From Syntrophaceae bacterium UBA2251 (GTDB taxonomy: Bacteria; Desulfobacterota; Syntrophia; Syntrophales; UBA2251), in assembly GCA_002347815.1 (NCBI GenBank), contig DDXV01000067.1:44693-60341 (forward strand): a stretch of 15,649 nt of DNA. Reading direction: 5' to 3'. The notes under the pieces are model-generated. The model was given only the letters and a program-made list of their open reading frames with translations, was not told the origin of the DNA and searched no databases. The translations under genes and the position numbers were made by a program. Positions 14,950 to 15,649 of this stretch are shown here, one piece after another; positions within the stretch are counted from its first letter, which is position 1; each line of letters opens with the position of its first letter.

Positions 14950-15060
14950 AAAACGGCCCTTCCCGTCATTCTCCGGGTCCCGTGTCCTTTTGTCATTCCC
15001 ACCCCGAAACCATCTTCTGGCTATGTAAATTTTCCGCTTAAAATTATCCTTGTTTTTCCG
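14950..15060. repeat. Remnants of GTCATTC-type dispersed element and AT-rich leader
   Basis: Between the two plus-strand genes the word gtcattc occurs twice, as cccgtcattctccggg (14963-14978) and ttttgtcattccc (14988-15000). Both are the reverse complement of the GAATGAC end of the hairpin element at 9866-9970, without an intact hairpin. From about 15020 the sequence becomes AT-rich. No gene and no convincing terminator is seen. Confidence 0.35.
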
Positions 15061-15089
15061 TTGCTTTTCCAGCGACCGCGATTTAGAAT
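15061..15089 (+). promoter_or_regulatory. Predicted promoter of the adenylate cyclase gene
   Basis: TTGCTT (15061-15066) and TAGAAT (15084-15089) are separated by exactly 17 nt within the most AT-rich stretch of the window. The -10 matches consensus at 5 of 6 positions, the -35 only at 3. The cyclase start lies 45 nt downstream. A second possible -10, TAAAAT near 15040-15045, lacks a good -35. Confidence 0.4.
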
Positions 15090-15133
15090 TAAAATTAACC
15101 TTGAGGATCAAGAATGGGAAGGGGAGTTGCCGA

Positions 15134-15649
15134 GTGCCTAATGAATCTTCCGTGCGCTCGCCCCGGGAGGAGCAGCGTAAAAGCAGGCAGAGGAAAACGG
15201 TCCTGGTGGATTACCTTCAGTCCGTGGCCACGATTCAGGATGGCGGCATCCAGCGGCGTCTCCTCAAGGAGCTGATCCGGCAATACGTGGCCCTGGAAAA
15301 GCGGGTCGACGAACTGCTGAAAAACACCCTGCCTGCTGAGGTGGCCGAGGAAATCAAGGAATCGGGGAGTTTTGCCCCCCGCACCTGCCACTGCACGATC
15401 CTCTTCGCCGACATCTGCGGCTTTACTCAAATGGCGTCTCGGCTCTCCGGCGAGGAGTTGATCAAGATGCTTGACCTGATTGTCAGAGGCGCGGACGACC
15501 TGATGCGCCGCTATCGGGGCACCAAGGTCAAGACCATCGGCGACGCCTATATGGCGGTCTTCGGCGCCCCGCGGCCCGACCCCGATCATCCCTCGCTGGC
15601 CATCCAGGCGGGACTGGCCATGCAGGAACAGCTCAAGGCCTTCCGTGCC
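15134..15649 (+). CDS. Class III adenylate cyclase, N-terminal part (cut by window edge)
   Basis: The frame is open from a GTG at 15134 to the right edge, 172 residues, translated by hand. GGAAGGGGAG lies about 7 nt before the GTG and supports it. The first 85 residues are charged and helical (LLKELIRQYVALEKRVDELL), then NTLPAEVAEEIKESG, a typical cyclase-transducer-like lead-in, and the catalytic domain begins at CTILFADICGFT with the first metal Asp93. The second metal Asp137 lies in VKTIGDAYMAVFGAP; the Lys at 134 before TIGD is the residue that favours ATP over GTP in class III enzymes, so cAMP is the expected product. There is no membrane helix in the visible part, hence a cytosolic enzyme unless sensor domains follow after the edge. 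The C-terminal half of the catalytic domain is missing. Confidence 0.9.
   Translation, partial: MPNESSVRSPREEQRKSRQRKTVLVDYLQSVATIQDGGIQRRLLKELIRQYVALEKRVDELLKNTLPAEVAEEIKESGSFAPRTCHCTILFADICGFTQMASRLSGEELIKMLDLIVRGADDLMRRYRGTKVKTIGDAYMAVFGAPRPDPDHPSLAIQAGLAMQEQLKAFRA

Overview
This is a GC-rich bacterial window with dense, short-spaced operons. By eye roughly two thirds of bases are G or C, with AT-rich patches only in promoter regions. The gene content suggests a Gram-negative bacterium with two membranes: type II secretion, a TolC-type outer-membrane channel and a periplasmic adaptor. Small dispersed hairpins of the 'attcccgc...gcgggaat' type, which I associate with Desulfobacterota/Deltaproteobacteria and other proteobacteria, fit this. 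Assignment to a syntroph-like Desulfobacterota lineage is an inference only.

Layout. (1) Positions 1-2956, minus strand: the minor-pseudopilin end of a type II secretion cluster, gspI-gspJ-gspK-gspL, with gspL running off the left edge. No gspG or gspH lies upstream of gspI. (2) Positions 2957-3328: no credible gene, but a tandem array of four ~43-bp units, each with a small hairpin. (3) Positions 3329-6243, minus strand: a two-gene unit, a thiamine-diphosphate carboligase/lyase resembling benzaldehyde lyase followed by a zinc-dependent medium-chain alcohol dehydrogenase. (4) Positions 6244-6701: a divergent control region with a promoter on each strand and palindromes that look like operators. 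(5) Positions 6702-13856, plus strand: a seven-gene efflux operon, TetR regulator, TolC-like channel, YbhG-like adaptor, two separate ABC ATPases, and two ABC-2 permeases. This is the enterobacterial cecR-ybhGFSR arrangement with its own TolC, and with the double ATPase YbhF split into two genes. (6) Positions 13966-14949, plus strand: an unrecognised protein whose C-terminal part resembles a PD-(D/E)xK nuclease fold with the catalytic residues replaced. (7) Positions 15134-15649, plus strand: the N-terminal part of a soluble class III adenylate cyclase, cut by the right edge.

How the parts work together. The efflux operon should build a complete three-part exporter: a heterodimeric ATPase with two different permease subunits in the inner membrane, an adaptor across the periplasm, and a channel in the outer membrane. 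It is probably repressed by its own TetR protein through an AACCGGTT-centred site just after the promoter. The ThDP enzyme and dehydrogenase probably act in sequence on a 2-hydroxyketone/aldehyde pool. The pseudopilins form the tip of the type II secretion pseudopilus. A dispersed hairpin element lies inside the efflux operon, and an apparently related diverged copy lies just before gspJ, where it makes the gspJ start uncertain.
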